Source of the DNA: Bacteroidota bacterium
GTDB taxonomy: Bacteria; Bacteroidota; Bacteroidia; Chitinophagales; Chitinophagaceae
Direction of reading: 5' to 3'
DNA: 12,621 bases
Assembly (NCBI GenBank): GCA_025361325.1
Contig: JANYAL010000257.1
Coordinates: 1-12,621, forward strand
Below, piece after piece: positions 1-6,487 of the stretch. Every line of letters starts with the position of its first letter. Positions within the stretch are counted from its first letter, which is position 1. The position numbers and the translations under genes are program-made. The notes under the pieces were generated by a model. That model worked only from the letters and a program-made list of their open reading frames with translations, had not been told where the DNA came from and ran no database searches.

Positions 1-354
1 GAGCACAAGACGGCTGTCCTCATCGAGGTCCTCCGGGCCGGCGGTGCAGAGGTCGTCATCACTGGCAGTCCCGCGACGACCGACGACGCCATCGCCGCCT
101 TCCTGGCGCAGGATCCGGGCGTGAGGATCTACGCACGGAGATCGGACACCCTGGCCGACCACTATGGGCATATCGACCGGATCCTCGCCAGCGACCCGGA
201 CATGCTTCTCGACAATGGCGCCGATCTCATCGCCGGAACGATCGCCCGTCGCGGTGAGCGGATCGTCGCGGCGACCGAAGAGACGACCACTGGCGGCAAC
301 CGGCTGCGCGAGGAGATGCTCGGACAGGTCCCGTTCCCTGTCATCGTCATCAAT
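1..354 (+). CDS. ahcY: S-adenosylhomocysteine hydrolase, internal fragment
   Basis: Frame 1 is open from the first base and reads as the N-terminal catalytic part of S-adenosyl-L-homocysteine hydrolase, the cytosolic enzyme that splits SAH into adenosine and homocysteine in the methyl cycle. Recognisable blocks in order are EHKTAVLIE, GAEVVITGSPATTDDAIAA, MLLDNGADL (family ILDDGGDL), the signature EETTTGGNRL and PFPVIVIN (family FPAINVND). The match ends exactly at this last Asn (about base 353); the expected Asp and all downstream sequence, including the NAD-binding domain, are missing, and the frame then runs through unrelated codons to a stop near 393. The start also lies outside the window. 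Base composition is much richer in GC than everything to the right, so this piece probably comes from a different organism or replicon. Family assignment is firm; whether the fragment belongs in this genome is doubtful. Confidence 0.85.
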
Positions 355-375
355 TTTATCCAGGAGCTCCAGGCG
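351..375. other. Chimeric junction between two unrelated sequences
   Basis: To the left, the ahcY reading frame loses similarity right after its VIVIN block (about 353). To the right, the minus-strand glycosyltransferase reads normally down to its NYFNRGQMPP block (about 372) and then ends in an abrupt stop at 356-358, well short of the usual family length. Base composition switches at the same place, from GC-rich to moderate. Two unrelated genes in opposite orientation broken at one point indicate a joint, by misassembly or recombination. No insertion-sequence end, target duplication or tRNA is visible here. The exact joint cannot be fixed within this interval. Confidence 0.75.
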
Positions 376-1660
376 GCATCTGGCCCCTGTTGAAATAATT
401 GATGGCCCCGGCCTCCCCGTAGTTGTCGGTGAGTACCAGGGTCCTTGTTTTCTCGCTGTCGGGCAACTGTTTATATACAGCCAGGGTTTTATCGGCCATT
501 TCCTTCCATCCCAGCATATCGGCAAAATCTTCGGGGATGGGGTGGTCCTTGCCATCTTCCCAGCGCAGGAGGCCCAGGGCTTTGAATTTTTCTCCTTTTT
601 TTTCAATATCCCCCGGAGCTAAAACGGGGAAAACTGCCTGTACAAGCGGAAAGAATAAAATGAGATTGAGCGCTACCAGGGCGGGCACTATATATCTTTT
701 CCAACCGGTGGCACAGATGCGTTCTATATACACGGGTCCAAAGGCCAGCAGGACCGGGTAGAGGCCAAAGGCATAATAGTCCTTGGCTCTTAGCCAGGTA
801 AAGATGAGCATGGTGAAGAGGTAGGTGCAGCCAATAATGCGGTATTGCCGGAAAGGTTTGTATACGGCAAAGGCAACAAAGGCGGCCAGAATAACAGGAT
901 CTGAACCTATGAAGAAGAGAAGCTGGGTGAACAGGAATGCCTTGCGGTCGCCATTGGCCAGTATATGGTCATTCAGTTCTTTCATATGGTGAACAACCGG
1001 GTAATTATGCTGTACCTGCCAGATCAGGTTGGGCAGTATGATGAGCAGGGCCAGTGCAATGGCATAGTAAAAATAGCGGTTGACGAATAACTTACGGTAA
1101 GAGCTGATGACCATGGCAGGCAGCAGTCCGGCTACGAGGAATACCACATTGTATTTATTCAGGAAGCCCACCCCAACGGCCACGGCAAACCAGAACAGCC
1201 ATCGGTTTTGCAGGGTGTGTATATATTTAATGAGGAAATAGAAGATGGTGGTCCAGGCCAATATATCAAATGAATTGGGCTGAAAGAGGATGTTCAGTCT
1301 TAGTAAGGCCGAAAAGAGTAAAGCACAGCCCGCCAGTACCTGCGCCCGGATAGTACCGCCCAGCTCATTGATGGTAAGCCATACCATCACCATGGTAGCC
1401 GCACCGGACAATGCAGGGAAGAACCGTACCCAGAAGATGCCATTCCCCAGGGCCTGTATGATGAGGGAGATCCAGGATGTCAGGGGGGGTACAGAGGCAT
1501 ATCCCATGGCAAGATGATTGGCCTGGTCGAGGTACAGGTATTCATCGCGCTGCAGTTCGTATACCGGGTTCACCACCAGGTACTGGGCTACCATCTTCAG
1601 CACTACAAAGACCAGCAGGAGCCAGTACTTTTTCAGGAACGATTGTGTTGAGCCGCTCAT
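356..1660 (-). CDS. Family 39 (GT-C) glycosyltransferase, 3' end truncated
   Basis: A multi-pass inner-membrane protein of the ArnT/PMT type (PMT_2 family), which moves a sugar from a polyprenyl-phosphate carrier to a lipid, glycan or protein on the periplasmic side; substrate unknown. A first helix covers about residues 11-30 and is followed by the typical periplasmic loop with the acidic pair D39-E40 in the block LQRDEYLYLDQANHLAMGY and the conserved PPL at 58-60 (family HPPL). Many further hydrophobic helices follow to about residue 360, then the start of the soluble C-terminal domain with VLTDNYGEAGAINYFNRG. Relatives normally continue for several dozen residues; here the protein stops after 434 residues at the chimeric joint, so the natural C terminus is lost. 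The ATG at 1658-1660 gives a good first helix; no Shine-Dalgarno is seen, as is usual in Bacteroidota. The family is sure, the substrate is not. Confidence 0.85.
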   Translation of the reverse strand: MSGSTQSFLKKYWLLLVFVVLKMVAQYLVVNPVYELQRDEYLYLDQANHLAMGYASVPPLTSWISLIIQALGNGIFWVRFFPALSGAATMVMVWLTINELGGTIRAQVLAGCALLFSALLRLNILFQPNSFDILAWTTIFYFLIKYIHTLQNRWLFWFAVAVGVGFLNKYNVVFLVAGLLPAMVISSYRKLFVNRYFYYAIALALLIILPNLIWQVQHNYPVVHHMKELNDHILANGDRKAFLFTQLLFFIGSDPVILAAFVAFAVYKPFRQYRIIGCTYLFTMLIFTWLRAKDYYAFGLYPVLLAFGPVYIERICATGWKRYIVPALVALNLILFFPLVQAVFPVLAPGDIEKKGEKFKALGLLRWEDGKDHPIPEDFADMLGWKEMADKTLAVYKQLPDSEKTRTLVLTDNYGEAGAINYFNRGQMPPGAPG

Positions 1661-1868
1661 GGTATGTATGATTTGATAAAAGGGGAGTGTTGTTGACTTC
1701 AGTGAACGGAACTAACGGGGAAAAGATAGGAAGAAGATGGGGAAGTTTAAAATTTTGATTTGTTATCCAACTTACAGGCTACGCTCCGTTCTTTGTCGAT
1801 TTTCGCACAACTGTTTACTGGAAGCCCGTTATCGTGTCGTGGCATGAATACTTTAATTTCGTTCTTCA
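1661..1868. other. Intergenic gap, no gene seen
   Basis: This gap of about 208 bases separates two minus-strand genes. Its left half (about 1661-1740) is the 5' leader of the glycosyltransferase and contains no convincing promoter box; a TATCTTTTC on the minus strand is one mismatch from the Bacteroidota -7 consensus. The right half (about 1760-1868) follows the acetyltransferase stop. It has no T-tailed hairpin, but does hold a GTTGGAT on the minus strand (1765-1771), which resembles an integron core site without a convincing partner. I see no ORF of interest. Confidence 0.4.
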
Positions 1869-2402
1869 TCAGGTTAAGGAAAGTTTAAAGACAACAAACA
1901 TGTTGTCTGAATTACTGTCAATGTTTTCTTGTTTCTTGAAGTTAGATTTCATTAAAAGTTTTGATGAGTTTTTGTTTTCAGGATGTGTATAGGCTTCAAT
2001 TGCTTTTAGTCCTATAACATCTATTCCAAATGCAATAACTTTTGATGTTGCTTCCTGCATTATTCCTTGTCCCAGAAAAGCTGGCAATAATTCATACCCT
2101 ATTTCGGCTTGGTCATTTACGTTTGAAAAGTTAAACAAGCAAATTGTTCCTACTAAATTGTCATTAGCATGTAGAGTAATTGCCCAATAAATTCCTTCGT
2201 TTTGTTTGACAACCTCTGTAATTTTATGAATAAATTTTCTTGCGTCTTCAATCGAATTACATGGGTCTCTGTCAACATACTTATTCACTTGTTTGTCTGA
2301 ACGAAGTACAAATATCTCTTTGTCGTCATTGAGAGAAAGTTGTCTTAGCGTTAACTTCTCTGTTTTTAGAACTGGAAATGGTGTAAATGTAATGGTTAGC
2401 AT
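1869..2402 (-). CDS. GNAT family N-acetyltransferase (RimJ/RimL type)
   Basis: A 177-residue acetyl-CoA-dependent N-acetyltransferase of the Acetyltransf_3 type, full length for the family. The N terminus LKTEKLTLRQLSLND (about 12-26) is the usual first strand of RimJ-like proteins. The acetyl-CoA-binding motif A lies in the block 99-118 with the pyrophosphate loop FLGQGIMQEA (family R/Q-x-x-G-x-G/A), and the C-terminal motif HPENKNSSKLLMKSNF (140-155) matches the usual HPENxxSxxLLEKxGF. The substrate (protein N terminus, antibiotic or small amine) cannot be told from sequence. Start ATG at 2400-2402. The gene is much poorer in GC than the glycosyltransferase and ACIII genes, which suggests recent transfer. 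It stands alone: a terminator-like hairpin lies upstream and a gene-free gap downstream. Confidence 0.88.
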   Translation of the reverse strand: MLTITFTPFPVLKTEKLTLRQLSLNDDKEIFVLRSDKQVNKYVDRDPCNSIEDARKFIHKITEVVKQNEGIYWAITLHANDNLVGTICLFNFSNVNDQAEIGYELLPAFLGQGIMQEATSKVIAFGIDVIGLKAIEAYTHPENKNSSKLLMKSNFKKQENIDSNSDNMFVVFKLSLT

Positions 2403-2459
2403 ATTGTATCTTTTTACCGCCGAAAGTACTTTTTTATATTTATTTCCGAAACCAGTAAC

Positions 2460-2489
2460 AACAAAAGCCGCATCACTGCGGCTTTTGTT
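2460..2489 (-). terminator. Rho-independent terminator-like hairpin
   Basis: A perfect 13-base inverted repeat (left arm 2460-2472, right arm 2477-2489) encloses a four-base loop. The arms have the core AAAAGCCGC / GCGGCTTTT, and a T-rich tail follows on either strand, so it could act in both directions. It lies between the small membrane protein gene (ending at 2622) and the acetyltransferase gene (starting at 2402), both on the minus strand, so its most likely job is to end transcription coming from the right. Confidence 0.75.
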
Positions 2490-2497
2490 TTAAAGAG

Positions 2498-2529
2498 CTT
2501 GCAGCTTTGCAAATTTGCAGATTTTATTA
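2498..2529. repeat. Degenerate octamer tandem repeat (TTTGCARA type)
   Basis: Four consecutive 8-base units can be read from 2498; the second and third are TTTGCAAA and TTTGCAGA, the outer two are more diverged. The middle contains the 12-base perfect palindrome TGCAAATTTGCA (2508-2519). It lies in gene-free DNA just beyond the terminator hairpin. The pattern resembles the AT-rich octamers before actB, which also include TGCAAATT and TTTCAAAT. Confidence 0.5.
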
Positions 2530-2621
2530 AGCCATCAATAGTTTAAAGAATATGTTGCATGTCTTTACCAGGGCGTAGGTGATGTGATCAATCTTCTTCA
2601 CAAACCCTTATCTCTGCAGCT

Positions 2622-3002
2622 TTATTGTTTTCTTTTTCTAAGCTTACTTATTAAAAATTGACCATTTAAGGTTAAATACAGAAGTAATACCAAAAAAGAA
2701 AAAGCTTGAATTTTAATACTCATTGCACTTGTATTATTAAATTTAAAGCCGAATGAGTATGCTTCGACTGCTGGGGTAAATGCGATGACATTTAAAGTGC
2801 CAATCAAAAGAGTTATTCCCGTAAAATAAACTCCTAAACTCTTTTTTATAAATACACCAATTAAACTTATTGCAATAAATAAACAGCCAAGATAATGTTT
2901 TGTACCAAATATAATATTCGTTGTTGATACAATATATGTTGCATAGCCTGCAGTTACCACCAGTATAATCAATGGAAGTATATAGAGATATTTCTTTACC
3001 AT
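2622..3002 (-). CDS. Small four-helix membrane protein, function unknown
   Basis: A 126-residue protein made almost entirely of four hydrophobic helices, at about residues 5-26, 39-58, 60-77 and 97-118, with a short lysine- and arginine-rich tail (KLRKRKQ) that should lie in the cytoplasm. I recognise no family, catalytic motif or metal-binding residues. The ATG at 3000-3002 overlaps the end of the doubtful upstream ORF by seven bases (ATGGTAA), which would permit coupled translation if that ORF is real. The gene is AT-rich, like the acetyltransferase gene. It could be a small hypothetical membrane protein carried on a transferred segment. Coding status is likely from its length, orderly helices and charged ends. 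Confidence 0.6.
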   Translation of the reverse strand: MVKKYLYILPLIILVVTAGYATYIVSTTNIIFGTKHYLGCLFIAISLIGVFIKKSLGVYFTGITLLIGTLNVIAFTPAVEAYSFGFKFNNTSAMSIKIQAFSFLVLLLYLTLNGQFLISKLRKRKQ

Positions 3003-3196
3003 GGGAGTTTCTGTTGTTTTGTAATAATGCCTCCGACTGTGGTTTGAGTACAGGTTGATACTTTTAACGCCGGTGTATTAATTATGGAAACCGTCTTTCT
3101 TACAAATGTAGCGTCAACAGCAACTTTAAATCCATAACTAGTTTGTCCTGCATTATTGCCAGTTAACTGCTGCGTCACGAACCCCCGGATGGCCAT
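2996..3196 (-). CDS. Doubtful 66-residue ORF or gene remnant
   Basis: An open frame of 66 residues with ATG at 3194-3196, with no signal peptide, membrane helix or family motif that I recognise. The frame is open for another 17 codons upstream of the ATG, without another good start, before a TAA near 3245. The text (for example GNNAGQTSYGFKVAVDATF) reads like part of a larger beta-rich protein, so this may be the remains of a truncated gene. Its stop overlaps the start codon of the next minus-strand gene. Real coding is uncertain. Confidence 0.25.
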   Translation of the reverse strand: MAIRGFVTQQLTGNNAGQTSYGFKVAVDATFVRKTVSIINTPALKVSTCTQTTVGGIITKQQKLPW

Positions 3197-3247
3197 GTGT
3201 AACTGATAGAAGGTATAACCCGATGGTATAGGAATACACTTTAAATA

Positions 3248-3799
3248 TTAGTCATCCCTGGAACCTTTATCTCCCACAAACCAATTCTCCTTATTCTTGA
3301 ACAGAACATTGAAGGTAGTCAGTGAACCATAACAACGCGTGATATACTGCTGGATATTCACCTTATCTTCATCCGAGAGTTTCTTATGGCTGTTTATATT
3401 CTGTTCCAGCACACGCAGGCGGTCGCGCAGCATCACGATCTTGTGGAAGAAATCATCGATGGGAATCTCTTTGGGTTTTAGTGTTTTGTCGGCGGTATGA
3501 AGCGACATCATGCCGCCCAGCCATTTATCGCCGATGGGAACAATCTCGGTGGTATCGCTCCACTGGCGGAGTATCTTCAACAGGGATTTCTCCACGGCTG
3601 ATGCCGTTTCCACTTCTGCAGTCACGTTCTCGGGAATGATCTCATCGAGGTTGGGGTCGGCCTTGTCCACCTCCTTGATGCCGTGGTTGATGAAGGAGAT
3701 GAAGTAAGTGGCATAGCGTACCCCTACGATAACACCGGGCCCGAATTGGGTATGCTGCAGGCGGGTGCCGATACCCAGGACAAGTTGCTGGTCTTCCAT
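3248..3799 (-). CDS. Conserved hypothetical protein with Tudor-like N-terminal domain
   Basis: A 183-residue soluble protein. Residues 10-45 (GTRLQHTQFGPGVIVGV and following) match the small Tudor-like beta barrel found at the C terminus of UvrD/PcrA helicases and in CarD-like proteins, where G-x-x-V-x-H-x-x-F-G-x-G is typical; such modules usually bind protein or nucleic acid. The rest (about 66-170) is helical and charged, with DRLRVLEQNINSHKKLSDEDK as a probable helical pair, and matches nothing I know. The ATG at 3797-3799 is chosen because the 36 codons upstream are low-complexity and do not resemble the start of this domain, and because the A-rich leader (AAGAAAAAAATA) is typical of Bacteroidota starts. 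The gene stands alone, with its own leader. A nucleic-acid or RNA-polymerase-related role is only a guess. Confidence 0.75.
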   Translation of the reverse strand: MEDQQLVLGIGTRLQHTQFGPGVIVGVRYATYFISFINHGIKEVDKADPNLDEIIPENVTAEVETASAVEKSLLKILRQWSDTTEIVPIGDKWLGGMMSLHTADKTLKPKEIPIDDFFHKIVMLRDRLRVLEQNINSHKKLSDEDKVNIQQYITRCYGSLTTFNVLFKNKENWFVGDKGSRDD

Positions 3800-3913
3800 T
3801 ATTTTTTTCTTAAAATTAGGAAGAAAGAATTTGTTTAAGAAGTGTTTTGTGCAAAGTAGCAACGAATTCGTGGAGGCGCAATGATACCGGGCAACTTTAC
3901 CTGACACAGACCA

Positions 3914-4693
3914 TCAGGGTGGTTCTTTTTTCATACCGGGTGATCCAATAATTTCTAATTCCTTCAGGTACTGTTTAAAGGCATAGGAGGAATTGAGGAT
4001 ATAGCGGTTGAAGGTGATCTCATCGGCCTGTACGGCGAAATCATAGGAAGGGCGGTACCGTACCATGAAACTGTCGAGTGCTGTGCCGGTCAGTTGCGTT
4101 ACGCGGCGTACAAAATTTCTATTGAAGCGGTAGTCCACATACTTATCTTCTTCCGCTCGTTCCAGCCTGTTCTGAAATGCTTTGAGTCTTCGGTTACGTT
4201 TAAAACGGAAGATATTGATGAGCTGGTCCACGTCGGCGCCTACGCCACCGCCGGGAAGTACACTGGTGCTGAGACCAGGCTTCCGGTACCCGAATATATC
4301 GGCATAGTTCTGCCGGTTTTCTATGGAGTCCTGCCGGTAGGAATGGGTGCGCACCACCACTTCCTTCAGGGTGGTGTATTTGCCCTTTACGGTGATGTGT
4401 ATGGATATGTTAAAGTGAGCGGGGTCGGGAATATCCTTTACGGCGAAATGCTGCGTGGGCTTGTTACGGAAGATGAAAATCACCGAATCCTTTTCATTCA
4501 CCATCAGGGTGAACCTGCCCATTGAGTCGGTGACAGCGAAGAGGCCGCCGGTACTTACCACCCTTACCCCCTCCACCAGGTTAATCCGGGAAGAGTCATA
4601 CACGGTTCCATTGAGGGTAATCTGTGCCGTTAGCTTCTGGCCGAAGATAAAGGATACCGCGGTAAGTAAAAGTATTGTACAGGCTGATTTCAA
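3914..4693 (-). CDS. Secreted protein with carboxypeptidase-regulatory-like domain
   Basis: A 259-residue exported protein typical of Bacteroidota. Residues 1-24 form a signal peptide (K, then TILLLTAVSFIF, cut after LTAQ). Residues 25 to about 95 form a beta-sandwich of the CarboxypepD_reg-like type (ITLNGTVYD, then VEGVRVVSTGG and TDSMGRFTL), the module found before TonB-dependent receptors and in surface proteins. The remainder has a conserved-looking VLPGGGVGADVDQLINIF stretch (about 146-163) followed by a basic helical part (KRNRRLKAFQNRLERAEEDKYVD). There is no TonB-dependent barrel, so it is not a receptor itself. The start is taken as TTG at 4691-4693 because there is no ATG or GTG between it and the upstream stop, and it places the signal peptide correctly. 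A 12-base palindrome lies just upstream. Secretion is confident; function unknown. Confidence 0.8.
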   Translation of the reverse strand: MKSACTILLLTAVSFIFGQKLTAQITLNGTVYDSSRINLVEGVRVVSTGGLFAVTDSMGRFTLMVNEKDSVIFIFRNKPTQHFAVKDIPDPAHFNISIHITVKGKYTTLKEVVVRTHSYRQDSIENRQNYADIFGYRKPGLSTSVLPGGGVGADVDQLINIFRFKRNRRLKAFQNRLERAEEDKYVDYRFNRNFVRRVTQLTGTALDSFMVRYRPSYDFAVQADEITFNRYILNSSYAFKQYLKELEIIGSPGMKKEPP

Positions 4694-4713
4694 CTGAACG
4701 GTGAAATTTGAGG

Positions 4714-4725
4714 CGTAATATTACG
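4714..4725. promoter_or_regulatory. Perfect 12-base palindrome upstream of secreted-protein gene
   Basis: CGTAATATTACG is a perfect palindrome ending about 21 bases upstream of the TTG start of the secreted protein gene on the minus strand. Its place in the leader or promoter fits a dimeric regulator site. There is no recognised regulator for it in the window, and a chance palindrome of this size is possible. Confidence 0.3.
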
Positions 4726-4845
4726 GCAACAAAAGAGATAAAGGTTGTACCCGGGTTTGTTTTAACGGGGTTTTTGCTTTTGGGTACACGCAAAGCCGCA
4801 ACCACTCTTTGCTTCTTAGTGCATATGCTGTGCCATTGCATGATA

Positions 4846-6372
4846 TCATTTCTTCACAAACTCATACGGCGTATATTCCACGAAGTCGGCCACTTTAACG
4901 GTTATGCCTTTCACTTTCCCGTTCTCCAAGTTGAAAGGGAAAACAGCTGTGCCGAACTCCGGATCGCTGAACTCGCAGAAGAAACGGTTGCCACCCAGTG
5001 CCCCCAGCTTCGCATACATGTTGGGGTGATGTTCGAACCGCATCCGCAGCTCGCTTTGCTCTATCACTACTTTCATCTTGCCATACACATCATTGAAATA
5101 ATCGCCGGTGTATGCATTCAGCGGTAAGCCGGTCTTTTGATGCAGGGCAACGGAGTCGGTCAACTTTTTTCGATCGGCTGCTTCCGCAGCGTTCTTGTTA
5201 TTGCTATAGTCGTGGTACAGTTTGCTGTAATTGCGGTAAGGCAGTCCCAGGTAAGCATCCAAGATCTCCCATTTAAGGGCCTCATAAAATGCATTCTGGT
5301 CGGTATTGGTCAGCACCACGATGCCCAGTTTCTCATTTGGTATCATCGTTACACTGCTCACATATCCGTTTACACCCCCCGTATGCGAAACGATACGCCT
5401 GCCTTCATAGTCCTGAAGCTCCAGTCCCAGCCCGTATAAAGTGAAATTGCTTTTGTTGAAGGCCGTGCTGCCATTGCCCATGATGGAATGGGGGAAGCGG
5501 ATGCTCTGTATGGCCTTGGCGGGGATGATCTCTTTATCGTTGTATTTACCGTTGTTCAACTGCATCATCACCCATTTGCTCATGTCATTGACAGAGGAAC
5601 TGATGCTGCCTGCGGGGGCCAGGTTATCAATAGCGCAGTAGGGTATCTTTACCAGTTTGCCATTGTCGACTGTATAGGGAACAGCTTTGTTCGGGGCATT
5701 GGGGAAATCCCTGCTCAGGGCCAGGGTACTGTTCATGCCCAGGGGGGTGAAGATCTTTTCTTTGATATAGTCCTCCCAGCTCTTGCCCGTCACGCTGGGT
5801 ATGATCTCTCCTGCGGTGAGGAATGCCGCATTGGTATATCCCCAGGTGGTGCGGAAGGGATAAACGGCCTTGATATGTCCCATCTTTTCAATAACCTCCT
5901 TACGGGTGAGGTTACTTGTCCAGTAGGTGAAGTCGCCCTGGAAGGTTTTGAACCCGATACGGTGACAGAGCAGGTCACGAATGATGGCCTGCTCGCCCGC
6001 GGCTTTATTATCGAGTTTAAATTGGGGTATCCATTTGGTTACTTTGTCGTCGAGCGATAATTTCTTCTCCGCATCGAGGGTAGCGATGGCTGTTGCTGTA
6101 AAGGCTTTTGAGTTACTGCCAATCATGAACAGGGTGTTCTCATCCACGGTTTCCAGTTTGCCCAGTTCTTTTACCCCGTATCCCTTCATGATAACAACCT
6201 TACCGTTTTTTACAATGCATACCGAAACGCCGGGGATTTCCCAGTCCTTCAGTGCTTTGTTCACATAATTGTCCAGGCTGTCCCTTACAAAGGAGGGGAT
6301 AGAATCTGTTTGTGCTACAGATACTAAGCAGGCAAGAAAGAAAGTGATGGTAGTGAGGAGTATACGTTTCAT
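4846..6372 (-). CDS. Serine hydrolase, beta-lactamase (class C / PBP-like) family
   Basis: A 508-residue exported serine hydrolase. Residues 1-21 form a signal peptide (MKRILLTTITFFLACLVSVAQ). The beta-lactamase domain (PF00144, about 27-370) carries all three active-site motifs: S86-N-S-K89 (SxxK, nucleophile and base), Y179-T-N181 (YxN) and H330-T-G-G333 (the HTG variant of KTG), plus the family block LLCHRIGF (134-141). Residues from about 385 form a beta-rich C-terminal domain of the DUF3471 type (AYTGDYFNDVYGKMKVVIEQ). Enzymes of this build are usually esterases, D-amino-acid or peptide hydrolases rather than true beta-lactamases, so resistance should not be assumed. The ATG at 6370-6372 is chosen over an in-frame TTG 24 bases upstream because it starts the signal peptide. 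The minus-strand leader contains CAACTTTGC, one mismatch from the -7 box TAnnTTTG. The gene is complete. Confidence 0.92.
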   Translation of the reverse strand: MKRILLTTITFFLACLVSVAQTDSIPSFVRDSLDNYVNKALKDWEIPGVSVCIVKNGKVVIMKGYGVKELGKLETVDENTLFMIGSNSKAFTATAIATLDAEKKLSLDDKVTKWIPQFKLDNKAAGEQAIIRDLLCHRIGFKTFQGDFTYWTSNLTRKEVIEKMGHIKAVYPFRTTWGYTNAAFLTAGEIIPSVTGKSWEDYIKEKIFTPLGMNSTLALSRDFPNAPNKAVPYTVDNGKLVKIPYCAIDNLAPAGSISSSVNDMSKWVMMQLNNGKYNDKEIIPAKAIQSIRFPHSIMGNGSTAFNKSNFTLYGLGLELQDYEGRRIVSHTGGVNGYVSSVTMIPNEKLGIVVLTNTDQNAFYEALKWEILDAYLGLPYRNYSKLYHDYSNNKNAAEAADRKKLTDSVALHQKTGLPLNAYTGDYFNDVYGKMKVVIEQSELRMRFEHHPNMYAKLGALGGNRFFCEFSDPEFGTAVFPFNLENGKVKGITVKVADFVEYTPYEFVKK

Positions 6373-6487
6373 GAATAGGTTTTTTATTTCGCGCAAAGTT
6401 GCCTGTATTCATTGCACCATTACATTCACGCAGCGTTATTGCGTAAAGTTTAAACCAGCAGAAAGATAATACAATTCCGTATGCCGC

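Noticed and set aside
1765..1879. Possible integron attC site downstream of the GNAT gene
   Set aside because: GTTGGAT on the minus strand fits GTTRRRY, but the partner at 1873-1879 misses the RYYYAAC pattern, it overlaps the coding end, and the inner arms do not pair. Kept only as a weak remark.
3852..3858. TACTTTG on the minus strand as a promoter box for the Tudor-like protein
   Set aside because: It is one base short of TAnnTTTG and no -33 TTTG lies at the right distance, so it is not listed as a promoter.
3800..3907. Longer start for the Tudor-like protein
   Set aside because: The extra 36 residues do not fit the domain start, and this stretch looks like an A/T-rich leader; the ATG at 3797-3799 is preferred.
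4747..4788. Inverted repeat TGTACCC / GGGTACA between the secreted protein and the hydrolase
   Set aside because: Seven-base arms around a 29-base loop with no T tail are too weak for a terminator and may be chance.
4596..4841. An 81-residue minus-strand ORF before the secreted protein
   Set aside because: Half of it overlaps the secreted-protein gene in another frame and the rest is low-complexity basic text without a family.
5488..6060. A 190-residue plus-strand open frame inside the beta-lactamase-family gene
   Set aside because: It lies wholly opposite a complete gene with all catalytic motifs, and its translation has no recognisable family; it is a shadow.
4846..6372. Antibiotic-resistance beta-lactamase
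   Set aside because: The HTGG motif and C-terminal DUF3471-like domain point to the broad serine hydrolase group, not to a dedicated AmpC-type resistance enzyme.
6374..6396. In-frame TTG as an earlier start for the serine hydrolase
   Set aside because: The ATG at 6370-6372 begins an orthodox signal peptide, while the TTG would add eight residues in front of it.
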